From contig CAVPYZ010000004.1 in assembly GCA_963710165.1 (NCBI GenBank), positions 248,001 through 312,000 on the forward strand: 64,000 nt of DNA, in the 5' to 3' direction. The position numbers and the translations under genes are program-made. The stretch comes from JACKIP01 sp963710165. Lineage in GTDB: Bacteria > Pseudomonadota > Alphaproteobacteria > Micavibrionales > Micavibrionaceae. The stretch's first letter is position 1. Each line of letters opens with the position of its first letter. The notes beneath the pieces are model-generated. The model saw nothing but the letters and a program-made list of their open reading frames with translations, did not search any database and was not told where the DNA came from. Shown here piece by piece: positions 18,451-27,373 of the stretch.

Positions 18451-19500
18451 ATGGACATGTCGCTTACAATTATTGAGATTTTAGCTTTTGCAGGATTATT
18501 CCAGTGTGTTTCCATCTTGGTCTATCTGTTTTTACGTGCAGGTCGCTATTCTTTGGCATTTATTCCTATAATATTTTTCTTCAATTTAACGCTCGCATTA
18601 TATCTAGACTTTGGAACATCTTTTTTTGATATCGGCGACCTAGACTTATCGCGGGCGCGTTTCTGGATATGGATGATGCTCTGCCCACTCAGTATTTTAT
18701 TCATTTTACAGTTCTCTGACTTAACGAAACCTGTTGGAATTTTAAGTTATCTGACACTTCTTCCCTTATGTGTGGCGATTTTATGTGCGTATATATTCGA
18801 TATATTTCAAGATGCTCAATTAACATACATTTTGGGCGCGGTTGCGGCTACGCTCAGCTTGCCGTTCCTCTGGTTTCGAAAGAACTTTCTGTCATTAGTT
18901 AAATCAACAACTACGGGGCATGAGCGTTATTGGGTTATTTTATCCTTGATAGGATTGGTCGTGTCTTTGATTGGCCTTGTCTATGCTTTTCTGGCAAATA
19001 ATGTGGATGAAGATCAGTATATTTCGATTAGAACGGTTATAGGATTATTGTTTGTCTATCTATCTGCAAGTTATCTGTTCCGTATCTATCCCCCTCCCAT
19101 TAAGGCTTTGACGAAACAAAGTGATGTAAATGAATTAAAAGACGAAGAAAAACTAATTCTACCAAAAATCAAGCATATGTTGGAATATGAAAAAGTATAT
19201 CTGGAGGCCTCTTACAGTCGTAGCGATATGGCGCGGGAATTGGAGGTTTCGGAAAGTTTACTCTCACGTCTTATGAATCAGCATTTTGATGATAATTTTC
19301 CGAGCGTTCTTAATAAATGCCGTGTTCAGGAAGCCTGTCAATTGCTGGAAGAAACCGACGCTGCAATTAATGTGATTGCCGAAGAAGTTGGGTTTAATTC
19401 ACTTGCGACTTTTAATCGCGTATTTAAAGATCAGGTTGGTGAAACAGCCTCCAAATTTAGGCAGAAAAAAGTTAAGGAAGCTTCAAGAAAAATTGCCTGA
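18451..19500 (+). CDS. AraC-family transcription regulator with seven-helix membrane domain
   Basis: Residues 1-215 contain about seven hydrophobic helices in regular spacing, and residues 245-345 form an AraC/XylS double helix-turn-helix. The first recognition unit is SRSDMARELEVSESLLSRLM and the second VIAEEVGFNSLATFNRVFKD, both with family-typical residues. The protein is thus a one-component, membrane-embedded regulator that could sense a signal in the membrane or periplasm and bind DNA directly. It sits 14 bases after the preceding gene and just upstream of the two pilin genes, making them likely targets (inference). An ATG 6 bases downstream is an alternative start. Confidence 0.88.
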   Translation: MDMSLTIIEILAFAGLFQCVSILVYLFLRAGRYSLAFIPIIFFFNLTLALYLDFGTSFFDIGDLDLSRARFWIWMMLCPLSILFILQFSDLTKPVGILSYLTLLPLCVAILCAYIFDIFQDAQLTYILGAVAATLSLPFLWFRKNFLSLVKSTTTGHERYWVILSLIGLVVSLIGLVYAFLANNVDEDQYISIRTVIGLLFVYLSASYLFRIYPPPIKALTKQSDVNELKDEEKLILPKIKHMLEYEKVYLEASYSRSDMARELEVSESLLSRLMNQHFDDNFPSVLNKCRVQEACQLLEETDAAINVIAEEVGFNSLATFNRVFKDQVGETASKFRQKKVKEASRKIA

Positions 19501-19521
19501 ATCGTCACATTCGCAAAGAAT

Positions 19522-19546
19522 ATACTCATTTTGTCGATATGAGTAT
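19522..19546. promoter_or_regulatory. Inverted repeat upstream of pilin genes
   Basis: ATACTCAT (19522-19529) and ATGAGTAT (19539-19546) form a perfect 8-bp inverted repeat with a 9-base spacer. It lies 22 bases after the regulator gene and about 140 bases before the first pilin start. No run of T follows, so it is more likely a protein-binding site or weak mRNA hairpin than a terminator. It could be an operator for the neighbouring AraC regulator, which is speculative. Confidence 0.35.
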
Positions 19547-19684
19547 TTGAAGGCCTGATTTTAAGGGTTCATTCACGTTTTTCAATGAAATTGGTAAGGA
19601 TTAGTTTTTCAGATTATCTAAAAACATGTATGATCATGACAAAGTTTTACGACTTTTATAACAATGAATAAGGAGACTTCAAAC

Positions 19685-20425
19685 ATGACGAAACGTCAAC
19701 AAACACAAAAGGGTTTTACACTGGTAGAACTTGCGATTGTTCTTGTGATCGTCGGCCTACTAATTGCCGGTATTCTAAAAGGACAAGAATTAATTACAAA
19801 CGCACAGGTTACATCAACAATTCAGCAACTTGAATCATTTGGTGGTGCCGTAAATACATTTAAACAAAACTATGGTTCGTATCCTGGTGATATGGGACGT
19901 GCACAAGCAAGATTGCCTGATTGTACTGCAGCTAATTTCTGTAATAATGGTACTGGTGACAGTATAATAGGTCAAAACGTTGGTGCTGTTCCAGTTGTAG
20001 CAAATGAAAATGTGCAATTTTTTACGCATTTGAGAAAAGCGGAACTATTATCATCTTATGATGGTACTAATGTTGTTGAATTTGGAGCGGCCTTACCATC
20101 AGCTTCTATCGGTGGTGGTTATACAGTAGGTGATACAAGAACTGGAGTAACAGGTCCATTTAACGCAACTGGTGCAACTAATGAATTCCGTCAAGGACCA
20201 TATTTAGTGTTGATTAATGCTCCTGTAGCAGCCGCTGCTGGTACAGGTATTTTGACACCTCTACAAGCAGGCAGAGTTGATCGTACAATTGACGATGGTG
20301 CTCCTAATAGCGGTAGTGTTGTAGGGGAAAGTACAGCTGGTTGTCGTGTAGCAGGTCCTCCGGTTGCATACAACGAAAGCAATGATGGAATACAGTGTTT
20401 AATTGCGAACAGACTTCCACTATAA
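19685..20425 (+). CDS. Type IV pilin-like protein 1
   Basis: The start at 19685 has a strong AAGGAG 9 bases upstream; an ATG at 19664 in frame lies before that site and is rejected. A 10-residue leader ends in KG, cut before FTLVELAIVLVIVGLL, the class III signal with Glu at position +5 of the mature protein. The conserved N-terminal helix is followed by a large globular domain with about five cysteines, including DCTAANFCNN. The mature length of about 236 residues is larger than a typical major pilin (about 150), so it could be major or minor. The second pilin is a paralogue. A strong terminator follows immediately, consistent with high independent expression. Confidence 0.9.
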   Translation: MTKRQQTQKGFTLVELAIVLVIVGLLIAGILKGQELITNAQVTSTIQQLESFGGAVNTFKQNYGSYPGDMGRAQARLPDCTAANFCNNGTGDSIIGQNVGAVPVVANENVQFFTHLRKAELLSSYDGTNVVEFGAALPSASIGGGYTVGDTRTGVTGPFNATGATNEFRQGPYLVLINAPVAAAAGTGILTPLQAGRVDRTIDDGAPNSGSVVGESTAGCRVAGPPVAYNESNDGIQCLIANRLPL

Positions 20426-20445
20426 TTAGCTAAAAATTGATTTAA

Positions 20446-20470
20446 AAAAGCCCGCTTCATGCGGGCTTTT
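20446..20470 (+). terminator. Rho-independent terminator between the two pilin genes
   Basis: AAAAGCCCGC and GCGGGCTTTT form a 10-bp stem with a TTCAT loop, followed by ATTTT. It lies 20 bases after the first pilin stop and 42 bases before the second pilin start. It may act as a partial barrier that sets a high ratio of pilin 1 to pilin 2. Confidence 0.9.
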
Positions 20471-20512
20471 ATTTTGGTCGTTTTTTAAGAAGTCGTCATA
20501 TATAATGAATTT

Positions 20513-21268
20513 ATGAGACAAAATAAATTTTACCTATCATCAGAAAGTTCACATGGTTTCACTATTGTTGAAATAGCTATTGTAATGATTGTCGTTGGCT
20601 TATTAAGTGTGTTGATACTGAAGGGAAGCGAGATTATTGAAAACTCGCGTGTCACCTCAACGATTAGCGAGATGGAAAACGTATTTTCCGCTGTAAATAC
20701 ATTTCAAGATAACTACGGGGTGTATCCGGGGGATATGGCCAATGCTAATTTCCGCATTCCCAATTGTAATGCCGGTACGTGTAATAACGGTAATGGGAAT
20801 GGTCTAATAGATGTTGCAATCGGGGCTGAGAATACAATAACCAGCGAAGGCGCTTACTTGTTTGGGCAATTGCGCGCTGTGGAATTATTAACCAATTACG
20901 ACGGTGCAAATACGCCGCGTTTCGGAAATGCATTTCCTTCCGCGCCCATTGGCGGTGGATATATCGTCGGGGATACAGGCATAGGCGCCGCAACAGGGTT
21001 TGACGAAACGGAAATGCGCAATGGCCCTTATATTATTCTGGTTAACATCAATGAAGATGTTGATGCAGATACAGGTACGATCAGGCCATCTCAGGCAGAG
21101 ACAATTGACCGTATTCTTGATAATGGTCGCCCCGATACAGGCGCGGTTATTGGTCAGACAACTGCAGATAGCTGTCGCAATACCGCAACGCCAGTTGGTT
21201 ACGCCGAAAACCAAGATGATCAATTATGCGTTATTGCATATAGGTTACCATCATCAGATTTGTTTTAG
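20513..21268 (+). CDS. Type IV pilin-like protein 2 (paralogue of pilin 1)
   Basis: 251 residues with a 15-residue leader ending in SSHG, cut before FTIVEIAIVMIVVGLL; Glu +5 is present. It shares the layout of pilin 1: SRVTSTISEMENVFSAVNTF after the helix, a YPGDM motif, GGGYIVGDTG in the centre, and a C-terminal cysteine pair (SCRNT and QLCVIAYRLP). The two genes probably arose by tandem duplication. No clear ribosome binding site precedes the ATG, unlike pilin 1, suggesting lower expression and a minor-pilin role (inference). Confidence 0.87.
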   Translation: MRQNKFYLSSESSHGFTIVEIAIVMIVVGLLSVLILKGSEIIENSRVTSTISEMENVFSAVNTFQDNYGVYPGDMANANFRIPNCNAGTCNNGNGNGLIDVAIGAENTITSEGAYLFGQLRAVELLTNYDGANTPRFGNAFPSAPIGGGYIVGDTGIGAATGFDETEMRNGPYIILVNINEDVDADTGTIRPSQAETIDRILDNGRPDTGAVIGQTTADSCRNTATPVGYAENQDDQLCVIAYRLPSSDLF

Positions 21269-21271
21269 TTA

Positions 21272-22021
21272 TTATTTCTTATTTGAATTACTTGTAAAGC
21301 TATTCAATAAATCCATTGGTAGGGGCAATAAAATTGTGCTGCCCTTCGCATTTACAAAGTCATTCATAGTGCCCAAATAACGCAGCTGCATGGTTTCCGG
21401 ACGACGCGCCATGATTTCTGCGGCTTCATCCAATTGTTGCGCGGCTTGAAATTCACCTTCGGCATTGATGATTTTGGCACGTCTTTCACGCTCCGCTTCG
21501 GCCTGTTTGGCGATGGCGCGTATCATAGAGGGGTCAATATCAACCTGTTTGATTTCCACATTAGCGATTTTAATGCCCCAACCTTGGGCTTGTTGATCGA
21601 GCAGCTCTTGCAGATCCTGACTGATCTGGTCACGATTTGACAACATATCATCCAGTTCATGCTTACCCAAGATGGAGCGTAGGGTTGTTTGCGCCAGTTG
21701 TGACGTGGCATACAGAAAGTCTTCAACGGCATTAATGGCATTTCCGGGATCAACAACACGGTAATAAACAACGGCGCTAACACGCACGGACACATTATCG
21801 CGTGAGATAACATCTTGTGGTGGCACGTCCTCGGTACGTACACGCATATCGACTTTGATTAACTGTTGCAAACCGGGAATAATTAAACGCAAACCCGGCC
21901 CGACAACGCCGGTAAACTTCCCCAGTGTATAAACGACCCCGCGCTCATATTCCTGAATGATTTTTACTGAGGCGAATAAAATAACGCCAATCAAAACGAT
22001 AATAGGAATTAAAAAAGCCAT
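21272..22021 (-). CDS. SPFH-domain slipin (stomatin-like membrane protein)
   Basis: 249 residues: an N-terminal membrane helix (about 3-20), then a band 7/SPFH domain with ERGVVYTLGKFTGVVGPGL, DVPPQDVISRDNVSVRVSAV and LRSILGKHELDDMLSNRDQI, and a C-terminal helical coiled coil rich in Ala, Glu and Arg. Slipins oligomerise in the inner membrane and often partner with an NfeD protein, which is not encoded here. A good ribosome binding site (AAGGAGAG) precedes the start. It converges with the pilin genes, 3 bases apart. Confidence 0.92.
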   Translation of the reverse strand: MAFLIPIIVLIGVILFASVKIIQEYERGVVYTLGKFTGVVGPGLRLIIPGLQQLIKVDMRVRTEDVPPQDVISRDNVSVRVSAVVYYRVVDPGNAINAVEDFLYATSQLAQTTLRSILGKHELDDMLSNRDQISQDLQELLDQQAQGWGIKIANVEIKQVDIDPSMIRAIAKQAEAERERRAKIINAEGEFQAAQQLDEAAEIMARRPETMQLRYLGTMNDFVNAKGSTILLPLPMDLLNSFTSNSNKK

Positions 22022-22085
22022 GAAACTCTCTCCTTAAACAAAATTATTCTTTGCCTATTTTAATCATGAATGATTGAATAACACC

Positions 22086-23453
22086 ATGGCTAAATCATCT
22101 AAAGCTTCCTATGTCTGCCAATCTTGTGGAAATGTCTCAACACGCTGGGCCGGAAAATGTGACGCATGTAATGAGTGGAACTCTATCACCGAAGAGGAGT
22201 CAGCGGCTTATATTCCTAAGGGATTGAGTGTTGTTAAGGGCAAGCAATCTAAGGGTAAATTGAATGTTCAAGACCTTCAAACCAAATCTGAAAAGCCGCC
22301 ACGCCAAAAAACGGGCATAAACGAACTTGACCGCGTTACAGGTGGTGGTTTAGTGCCAGGTGCTGCCATTTTGATTGGGGGTGATCCCGGTATAGGAAAA
22401 TCTACCTTACTACTTCAGGCTGTTTGTAGTTTAGCGCGTAAGGGCAAAGCTTGCTTATATGTTTCAGGCGAAGAAGCAACCGATCAAATTCGTATGCGCG
22501 CAGAGCGCTTGGGTCTGTCAGATGTTAATATTTCACTCGCCGCGTCTTCGAGTATTCGCGATATTTTAACCGCCATGGATAATGGTACGGATTTAGTTGT
22601 GATCGATTCTATTCAAACCATGTTTGTCGATAACATCGACAGCGCACCCGGTACAGTGACACAAGTAAGAACATCTGCATTAGAGCTAATACGTACGGCA
22701 AAATCTAAGAATATAATCCTTTTTCTGGTAGGTCACGTGACCAAAGACGGACAGATAGCGGGGCCGCGCGTTTTGGAACACATGGTCGATACGGTTCTTT
22801 ATTTTGAGGGGGATCGCGGACATCAGTTTAGAATATTACGCGCCGTCAAAAACCGCTTTGGACCAACGGATGAAATCGGTGTGTTTGAAATGGTTGAAAA
22901 AGGGCTGGAAGAAGTTTCAAACCCGTCAGCTCTATTTTTGTCACAAAATCAGGAAAATATTCCGGGTAATTCCGTATTTGCCGGTATGGAAGGAACGCGT
23001 CCCATATTAGTGGAGGTGCAAGGACTAGCCGCGTCAACGGCGTATGGTACACCTAGGCGATCAGTTGTCGGATGGGATAATAATCGTCTTGCCATGATTT
23101 TGGCCGTTTTGGAAGCACGTTGTGGGTTGAACTTTTCCGGCTATGACGTGTTTTTAAATATGGCGGGAGGAATCCGCGTTTCCGAACCTGCTGCGGATTT
23201 GGCTGTTGCGGCCTCACTGATGAGCGCACTCACCAATAAAACATTACCCCCCGATACAATTTTGTTTGGAGAAATAGGATTAAGTGGTGAAGTGCGCCCC
23301 GCACCACAAACGGATCTGAGGTTGAAAGAGGCGGAGAAATTAGGATTTAAATCCGCTATTCTTCCCGTAACTTCAAAAATTAAGACGACCGGGGAATTAA
23401 AGCTTGAAAAAATTAAACATGTGCAAGATTTGTTGCAATTGATGGATCGCTAA
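22086..23453 (+). CDS. radA: DNA repair protein RadA/Sms
   Basis: RecA-related helicase that extends D-loops during recombination. An N-terminal zinc finger is visible (C11xxC14 and C25xxC28), then Walker A GGDPGIGKST, the RadA-specific KNRFGPT motif, and a C-terminal Lon-like domain (LNMAGGIRVSEPAADLAVAA). I take the ATG at 22086 (MAKSSKASYVC) because the TTG at 22074 adds only four residues and neither has a strong site. It leads a co-directional group radA-cvpA-purF-SDR. Confidence 0.95.
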   Translation: MAKSSKASYVCQSCGNVSTRWAGKCDACNEWNSITEEESAAYIPKGLSVVKGKQSKGKLNVQDLQTKSEKPPRQKTGINELDRVTGGGLVPGAAILIGGDPGIGKSTLLLQAVCSLARKGKACLYVSGEEATDQIRMRAERLGLSDVNISLAASSSIRDILTAMDNGTDLVVIDSIQTMFVDNIDSAPGTVTQVRTSALELIRTAKSKNIILFLVGHVTKDGQIAGPRVLEHMVDTVLYFEGDRGHQFRILRAVKNRFGPTDEIGVFEMVEKGLEEVSNPSALFLSQNQENIPGNSVFAGMEGTRPILVEVQGLAASTAYGTPRRSVVGWDNNRLAMILAVLEARCGLNFSGYDVFLNMAGGIRVSEPAADLAVAASLMSALTNKTLPPDTILFGEIGLSGEVRPAPQTDLRLKEAEKLGFKSAILPVTSKIKTTGELKLEKIKHVQDLLQLMDR

Positions 23454-23516
23454 TATACTTGCACTCATGCGGAAATTTTCTTATTACTAGGGACTTAATT
23501 AAAGGACACACTTTTC

Positions 23517-24278
23517 ATGATCATTGATCTTATTATTTGTGCGATCATTCTGGTTTCTGCTCTCGTTGCATTTTTTCGCGGTTTTATTCGTGAAGTGCTC
23601 ACAATTTTAGGGGTCGTTGGTGGTTTATTTGCCGCTTACGTATTTGGCGATTCTTTGGCGCCATTTTACGCCGACTTAATGGGTGTAAACCCGGATACTC
23701 CTCCCGAAGAGGCTGAAAAGTTTATGGGAATTTTACCCTATCCGCTTCTTGCTGATATTTTGGGATATATAACTATTTTTCTTCTGGTGGTTATTATTCT
23801 GGGTATTATCAGTCATTACCTAAGCAAATTTGTCGAAAATGTCGGGATGGGAATGGTTGATCGCACTTTGGGTGTGTTTTTCGGCATTGCCCGTGGTGTT
23901 ATTTTATTGGGTGTCATTTATCTGCCTATTCATATGTTTGTTGAGCAGGAAGAAAAAAATAGTTGGTTCGAAGATAGCCGCACGATCATGTATGTCGAAT
24001 GGACGGCTGACTGGCTCACCGGATTTTTACCGGAAGACTTTGTAAAAGAAAACGCGCAAGACAAAGTGGACGAAACACGTGAAACACTTAAGAAGCTTGA
24101 GATATTGCCGGAAGCTCAAAAAATGATGAGTACGATGGATGATGCGCAGGCATCGTCAAAAGGAGATGAGCCCGCGCAAGGATATGATGGATCACAGCGA
24201 GAATCTTTGGAGAATTTAATTGAACAACAAGACGCGCCGACAACGCCTGAGCGTTCAGGGACGAATAACAATGAATGA
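23517..24278 (+). CDS. cvpA: CvpA family membrane protein
   Basis: Four hydrophobic helices in the first about 150 residues, with the family opening IDLIICAIILVSALVAFFRG and FIREVLTILGVVGG, then an acidic, Gln-rich cytoplasmic or periplasmic tail of about 90 residues. CvpA was named for colicin V production, and its position next to purF is conserved in many proteobacteria. Its last 8 bases overlap the purF start, implying coupled translation. The 253-residue length is longer than E. coli CvpA because of the tail. Confidence 0.9.
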   Translation: MIIDLIICAIILVSALVAFFRGFIREVLTILGVVGGLFAAYVFGDSLAPFYADLMGVNPDTPPEEAEKFMGILPYPLLADILGYITIFLLVVIILGIISHYLSKFVENVGMGMVDRTLGVFFGIARGVILLGVIYLPIHMFVEQEEKNSWFEDSRTIMYVEWTADWLTGFLPEDFVKENAQDKVDETRETLKKLEILPEAQKMMSTMDDAQASSKGDEPAQGYDGSQRESLENLIEQQDAPTTPERSGTNNNE

Positions 24279-25728
24279 TGATGATATGAATGAAAAGCCG
24301 GATAAATTCCGTGATGAATGCGGGGTATTTGGTGTATATGGTCACAATTCTGCCGCAGCCCTGATTGCGCTGGGTCTTCATGCTTTACAACATAGGGGGC
24401 AGGAAGCATGTGGTATTGTCACGCATGATGGTGAAAACTTTCATTCCAAACGCGCCATTGGTCTGGTCGATCAAACATTTAATCGTCAGGATACAATTAC
24501 AAGATTACAAGGACGCGCAGGGATCGGGCATAACCGCTATGCCACATCCGGCGGGGCAGAAATTCGTAATATTCAACCGCTTTACGCTGATCTGGCATTT
24601 GGCGGATTTGCGCTGGCGCATAACGGAAACCTGACAAATGCCAATACATTACGACGTCAACTGGTCGAAGATGGTGCAATTTTTCAGTCATCAAGTGATA
24701 CGGAAACCATTATTCATCTTATGGCCACACAAAAGGGACAGCGTGTTGTTGATCGTCTGACCTATGCGTTGAAATATATTAAGGGCGGATATTCTCTTAT
24801 CTCTCTTGCGGAAGATAAGATGATTGGTCTGCGCGACCCGCATGGTATTCGTCCGCTTCTTCTAGGTGAATTCGAAGGGGCGTATATTCTGGCTTCAGAA
24901 AGCTGTGCTTTTGATATTATTGGCGCAAAGCTGGTTCGTAATATAGAGCCGGGGGAGATGGTTATCATCTCCGATATGGGCGTACAAAGTATTTTCCCCT
25001 TTCAGGAAAAACCGAAGTCGCGCTTTTGTATTTTCGAATATGTTTATTTTGCACGTCCCGATTCTGTTCTGGAAGGGCAGTCTGTTTATATGAAACGTAA
25101 AGAAATAGGAGTTGAGCTGGCAAAAGAATCACCCGTGGAAGGCGCTGATGTGATTGTGCCAGTTCCCGATAGCGGCGTGCCAAGCGCCATTGGATTTTCA
25201 CAAGAAAGCGGTGTGCCGTTTGAGTTGGGCATTATTCGAAATCATTATGTGGGGCGTACCTTTATCGAACCGGGGCAAAAGATTCGAAATTTGGGCGTGC
25301 GTCTGAAACACAATGCCAATCGCGGTATGCTAGAAGGTAAAAATGTTGTTCTGGTCGATGATTCAATTGTACGCGGAACAACATCGCGCAAAATAGTCGA
25401 GATGGTACGCGGCGCTGGCGCAAAAACAGTTCATATGCGGATTACCTCCCCACCAACCAAATATCCTTGTTTTTACGGCATTAATACGCCTTCTGCCGAA
25501 GAGCTATTGGCGCATAATATGAGTGTAGATGAAATTGCCACAAAGATAGGCGCGGATAGTCTGGCCTATGTATCTTTGGATGGTTTATACCGCGCAATGG
25601 ATGTGAAGGAAGGGCGAAATAATGATGCGCCCTCATATTGTGACGCCTGTTTCTCAGGTGATTATCCAGTTGAATTGATTGATAAAGACAGCCGTAATTG
25701 TAGCGGACAGATTTTGAAAGCGGTTTAA
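24271..25728 (+). CDS. purF: Amidophosphoribosyltransferase
   Basis: First committed step of purine synthesis: PRPP plus glutamine gives 5-phosphoribosylamine. The start at 24271 overlaps cvpA and has AGGGA upstream; an in-frame TTG at 24220 lies deep in cvpA and is rejected. A 16-residue propeptide precedes Cys17, the N-terminal nucleophile of the glutaminase domain (ECGVFGVYG). The PRPP site VVLVDDSIVRGTTSR is intact. Four cysteines (RFCIF, YPCFYG, YCDAC) match ligands of the 4Fe-4S cluster in Bacillus-type enzymes. Length is 485 residues. Confidence 0.96.
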   Translation: MNDDDMNEKPDKFRDECGVFGVYGHNSAAALIALGLHALQHRGQEACGIVTHDGENFHSKRAIGLVDQTFNRQDTITRLQGRAGIGHNRYATSGGAEIRNIQPLYADLAFGGFALAHNGNLTNANTLRRQLVEDGAIFQSSSDTETIIHLMATQKGQRVVDRLTYALKYIKGGYSLISLAEDKMIGLRDPHGIRPLLLGEFEGAYILASESCAFDIIGAKLVRNIEPGEMVIISDMGVQSIFPFQEKPKSRFCIFEYVYFARPDSVLEGQSVYMKRKEIGVELAKESPVEGADVIVPVPDSGVPSAIGFSQESGVPFELGIIRNHYVGRTFIEPGQKIRNLGVRLKHNANRGMLEGKNVVLVDDSIVRGTTSRKIVEMVRGAGAKTVHMRITSPPTKYPCFYGINTPSAEELLAHNMSVDEIATKIGADSLAYVSLDGLYRAMDVKEGRNNDAPSYCDACFSGDYPVELIDKDSRNCSGQILKAV

Positions 25729-25732
25729 CCAA

Positions 25733-26401
25733 ATGAACGGGACGGATAAAAAAGTTGCGCTTGTTACAGGTGCCTCTAGGGGTATTGGTCGTGCCATGGC
25801 TCTGAAATTATCCAAAGAGGGCTATCATATTATTGCCCTTGCCAGAACGGTTGGGGCATTAGAGTCTCTGGATGATGAAATTATTGGCTGTGGTGGAACG
25901 TGCACGCTTATTCCTCAAGACCTAAAAAAGATAGATGCTCTTGAAAGCCTTGGCCCTGCTATTGCGGAAAAGATCGGACGTTTAGATGTTTTTATTGCCA
26001 ATGCGGGATTATTGGGAACGCTAGGGCCGCTTTCGCATGCTTCTCCAAAAGAAGTCGAGATGATTTTCAAGGTTAATGTTCTGGCTAATCAGGCGTTACT
26101 GCGAACATTAGATCCGCTTTTAAGACAATCTGATTGCGGACGCGTTTTAACGTTATCAACTAGTGAGGGCGCGCGTAAAGGGCGTGCTTATTGGGGGATA
26201 TACGGTGCGACAAAAGCCGCCTTGGATAGTTTCACCCATGCCTATGCCGAAGAAGTCGAGCAGACAAATATCAAGGTTTTTAGTTATAATCCGGGCGCGA
26301 CGCGCACAAAAATGCGGGCGCAAGCAATGCCAGGGGAAGATCCTAATACTTTGCCACCTCCTGAAGATGTTGCCGAGGAAATCTGGAATCTTATAAAATA
26401 A
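25733..26401 (+). CDS. Short-chain dehydrogenase/reductase
   Basis: NAD(P)-dependent oxidoreductase with the Rossmann motif TGASRGIGRAMA (about residues 13-24), NAG at about 90, and the catalytic YGATK (Tyr-x3-Lys) at about 156. 222 residues is at the short end of the classical SDR family, but the core is complete. It starts 4 bases after purF, so is probably co-transcribed; a link to purine metabolism is not implied. The substrate is unknown. Confidence 0.9.
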   Translation: MNGTDKKVALVTGASRGIGRAMALKLSKEGYHIIALARTVGALESLDDEIIGCGGTCTLIPQDLKKIDALESLGPAIAEKIGRLDVFIANAGLLGTLGPLSHASPKEVEMIFKVNVLANQALLRTLDPLLRQSDCGRVLTLSTSEGARKGRAYWGIYGATKAALDSFTHAYAEEVEQTNIKVFSYNPGATRTKMRAQAMPGEDPNTLPPPEDVAEEIWNLIK

Positions 26402-26419
26402 TGATGACGTGATTCGGTA

Positions 26420-26445
26420 ATCATTCCGACCTGTGCCGGAATGAT
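26420..26445. terminator. Possible bidirectional terminator between SDR and mscS genes
   Basis: ATCATTCCG and CGGAATGAT make a 9-bp perfect stem with an 8-base loop between two convergent genes. The flanks are AT-rich but lack a long T run on either strand, so termination strength is uncertain. Confidence 0.55.
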
Positions 26446-26451
26446 ATTAAT

Positions 26452-27303
26452 TTAAGCTGCTTTTTTGGATGAGGTCTTTGGTTTCTTGCTCTCATTTGTA
26501 GCAGGTTCGGCATTTTGGTGAATAATCGTTCTGGTCGGGAAAGGGATATCAATGCCTTCTTTATCCAAAGCCTCTTTAATCGCTTTAGTCAGGTCCCATT
26601 TCAATGCCCAGTAATCAGATGATTTACACCAGAAACGCGCTTTTAAATCAACCGAGGATGCCCCCATACCGCCAGTCATAACGGTTGGCTTTTTGTCTTC
26701 GGTTGTGACCAGACGCTCTTCTTTATCAAGCAGTTTTTGAATAGTTTTTAAGGCTTTGCCAATATCTTCGCCGTATCCGATGCCGAAATCAATGTCCATA
26801 CGACGTTGAGTATTACGCGAATAATTATAAAGTGTGGCGCTCCATACTTTGCTATTCGGCGCGAAGATATAGACGTTATCTGGTGTTGCCAGTTCTGTTC
26901 CAAACAGTCCTAAAGATTTGACCGTTCCACCGACCCCGTCAAAATCAATATAGTCATCTACATTAAACGGACGAAGTATCAGCATCATCACACCTGCGGC
27001 AATGTTTGAAAGTGTTCCTTGCAAAGCCAAACCAATCGCAAGGCCTGCGGCACCAAGGACGGCTATGAGTGACGCCGTTTGCACGCCAAATTGACCCAGA
27101 ACAATAACAATGGAAAAAATGAAAATCACATATTTGGCAAAGCCGCCGAGGAAAGAGCTTAATGTTTGATCCAGACGATTGATTTTTCCGATGGTTTTTT
27201 GAACATTTCTGCCAATGATCCAGCCAGCGCCAAGGATTAATATCCCTGATAACAAACGCAGGCCGTAATCTAGCAGGGTTTCCATATCCATTGTTAATTC
27301 CAT
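26452..27303 (-). CDS. MscS-family small-conductance mechanosensitive channel
   Basis: 283 residues with three membrane helices (about 10-30, 50-75, 80-105). The pore-lining helix VLGAAGLAIGLALQGTLSNI and the following MMLILRPFNVDDYIDFDG are the classical MscS signature. A cytoplasmic beta domain follows, and a Lys/Ser-rich tail ends the protein. The channel would open under osmotic downshock. An AAGGA site precedes the start. Confidence 0.93.
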   Translation of the reverse strand: MELTMDMETLLDYGLRLLSGILILGAGWIIGRNVQKTIGKINRLDQTLSSFLGGFAKYVIFIFSIVIVLGQFGVQTASLIAVLGAAGLAIGLALQGTLSNIAAGVMMLILRPFNVDDYIDFDGVGGTVKSLGLFGTELATPDNVYIFAPNSKVWSATLYNYSRNTQRRMDIDFGIGYGEDIGKALKTIQKLLDKEERLVTTEDKKPTVMTGGMGASSVDLKARFWCKSSDYWALKWDLTKAIKEALDKEGIDIPFPTRTIIHQNAEPATNESKKPKTSSKKAA

Positions 27304-27373
27304 TTAAATTCCTTCTTTCTAAAATTCTATCAGGAAAGATAGGAACTTTTAAACGGAAACGCAAGGGGTGCGT

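Noticed and set aside
19501..19684. Sigma-54 promoter for the pilin genes
   Set aside because: No GG-N10-GC pattern was found in the right place, although pilin genes of many Proteobacteria use it.
4130..21268. The cluster as a type II secretion system
   Set aside because: PilT and PilU retraction ATPases are encoded, and there is no set of GspG-K pseudopilins or a GspC/D-like operon order. A type IV pilus of MSHA style fits better.
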